From Paraburkholderia phytofirmans OLGA172 (GTDB taxonomy: Bacteria; Pseudomonadota; Gammaproteobacteria; Burkholderiales; Burkholderiaceae), in the NCBI RefSeq assembly GCF_001634365.1, contig NZ_CP014579.1, positions 3,286,001 through 3,350,000 on the forward strand: 64,000 nt of DNA, given 5' to 3'. The notes beneath the pieces were generated by a model. That model saw only the letters and a list, made by a program, of their open reading frames with translations. It ran no database searches and had not been told where the DNA came from. Below, piece after piece: positions 63,146 through 64,000 of the stretch. The translations under genes and the position numbers were made by a program. Position 1 is the first letter of the stretch, and the number at the start of each line of letters is the position of its first letter.

Positions 63146-63319
63146 TTACGACGCTCGTACTTCGTCCGCCCCTGCCTTCAACTCACACAGTTCGATGATG
63201 CCGCCCGGCGTGCCTAACTTGTCGGTCAAGCCCGCATCAATCGGCGAATCGTTGATGGTGTCACGGTCAACGACGGCGCGTACCGAATGTTCCCCTTCGT
63301 TGTAGATCGAAACTTCCAT
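63146..63319 (-). CDS. 57-residue conserved-looking small protein
   Basis: ATG 63319, after GGAGG at about 9 nt, opens MEVSIYNEGEHSVRAVVDRD, then TINDSPIDAGLTDKLGTPGG and IIELCELKAGADEVRAS, ending at TAA 63146-63148. Composition is balanced, acidic, with alternating beta-like stretches, unlike random GC-rich frames. It is divergent from the RHS gene start (63531) and could be a small cytoplasmic partner or an unrelated gene. No family recognised. Confidence 0.6.
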   Translation of the reverse strand: MEVSIYNEGEHSVRAVVDRDTINDSPIDAGLTDKLGTPGGIIELCELKAGADEVRAS

Positions 63320-63530
63320 CGTTTTCGCCTCCGCTCGACGCCCGCACGGTGGTCGTTGTTGGCGCGCAGGTTAGCGCCGGCCCTGCTTTGAAGCTGCCAA
63401 TTTCAGCCGATTTGTGAAGAAGTATCGCGCGACGGCGTTTTTCAGAGTTGTCCCATTTTGACTCCCAACTCCCCGATGCAGTGTCGAGTTATTACGCATT
63501 TCTAACGACGCGAGACAAAAAGGGAGACGT

Positions 63531-64000
63531 ATGAGAATAAACAAACAGTTTTTTGGGCCAGCAGGCAACCTGGCCCGTCTACTGGCGGCACTCGCATTAC
63601 TGATGTTCGCGTTCGGCGCAAACGCGGCGGACTGCAACGCGGTGTGGACAGCAACCGGCGCAAAACCGGGTTCGCCCACCTGCCGGTGGGATGCATACGC
63701 CGGCGTACCAGGCGGCATGCAGTACTACAACTGCGTTAGTTTGCCGCTTATCGACGCGTAGTGCGCGACACCCACTACGGAAGAACCAGAAGCGAGCTGT
63801 CCCGTCGCTGACCCGGTGTATCCGGGCAATGGTGCCGTCACCCTGACTGAAGCGGACTTCGTCAGCGGCGACGACATTCCGATGCGGTTCACACGGACCT
63901 ACCGATCCAAGTCACTAGGCAATTCCGCCACGGCGATGGGACCGGTCTGGTTCCATAGCTGGCAACGCAACCTGGGACTCGCGAACGCCAACAGCGGTAG
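63531..64000 (+). pseudogene. RHS repeat protein, 5' part, interrupted by an amber codon (partial)
   Basis: ATG 63531 opens a Sec signal peptide (ARLLAALALLMFAFGANAA), then CNAVWTATGAKPGSPTC and NCVSLPLIDA. A TAG at 63759-63761 interrupts, but the same frame goes on without a break: CATPTTEEPEASCPVADPVY, PGNGAVTLTEADFVSGDDIP, FTRTYRSKS and WFHSWQRNLGLANANSG to the window end. This is the N-terminus of an RHS/DUF6531 polymorphic toxin-type protein. A CAG to TAG change explains it. GGGAG precedes the start. Whether the downstream part is still expressed is unknown. Confidence 0.8.

Overview
The window looks like part of a chromosome or large replicon of a Burkholderiaceae bacterium, most likely Paraburkholderia or a close relative. 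The grounds are high GC, a phasin, a Burkholderia-type ParA, several Burkholderia-type hypothetical proteins, and a dense mix of LysR, TetR, AraC and MocR regulators beside single metabolic genes. No rRNA, tRNA or CRISPR array was recognised.

Layout. 0-8 kb: the end of an MFS transporter, a class I fructose-bisphosphate aldolase, a 2-hydroxycarboxylate carrier, a soluble chemoreceptor-like protein, an SDR/LysR divergent pair, and an atoE-type fatty-acid transporter whose stop codon overlaps two small membrane-protein genes. 8-13 kb: mostly decayed DNA, with fragments of LysR, aldo/keto reductase, a monooxygenase-like protein and an alcohol dehydrogenase, a frameshifted phasin and an S53 peptidase relic. 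13-24 kb: oxidoreductase genes with divergent TetR or LysR regulators (a clear TetR operator pair is visible), ycaO, parA, a threonine aldolase and an AraC regulator. 23-28 kb: a deletion junction joining the remains of a LysR gene to the tail of a divergent NADP oxidoreductase, a large UPF0182 membrane protein, and relics of a molybdopterin oxidoreductase and an APH(6)-type kinase.

28-45 kb: a MocR regulator divergent from a GNAT gene, a second GNAT, a CynX-type transporter, a DUF4337 protein, a methyltransferase, an ECF42 sigma factor operon (two YCII/DGPF genes, a gutted VOC gene, the sigma factor), a 655-residue lipoprotein, a CHAD protein followed by PhoU, and two minus-strand genes that share a conserved leader. 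45.6-48.3 kb: a complete IS66-family element with a perfect 8-bp target duplication. 49-53 kb: a HiPIP and a Fur-boxed TonB receptor followed by a PKHD hydroxylase (fiu-ybiX type). 53-62 kb: an aldo/keto reductase, then a sugar block on the minus strand: GH133 debranching enzyme, GH63-type glucosidase, glucose-6-phosphate dehydrogenase and ROK/polyphosphate-type glucokinase. Together these could turn a storage or osmolyte glucan into glucose, glucose-6-phosphate and then 6-phosphogluconate. 62-64 kb: a small lipoprotein, a cupin, a 57-residue protein, and the start of an RHS gene carrying an in-frame amber codon.

The most unusual property of the window is the number of genes that keep both their first and last codons but have lost the middle (S53 peptidase, APH(6) kinase, VOC protein, LysR). 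They sit beside one-ended fragments, one frameshift and one nonsense mutation, a picture of ongoing gene loss by internal deletion. No multi-gene system that I would call new to science was found. The best candidates for undescribed elements are the atoE-coupled small membrane proteins, the duplicated leader, the 57-residue minus-strand protein and the 33-residue lipoprotein.
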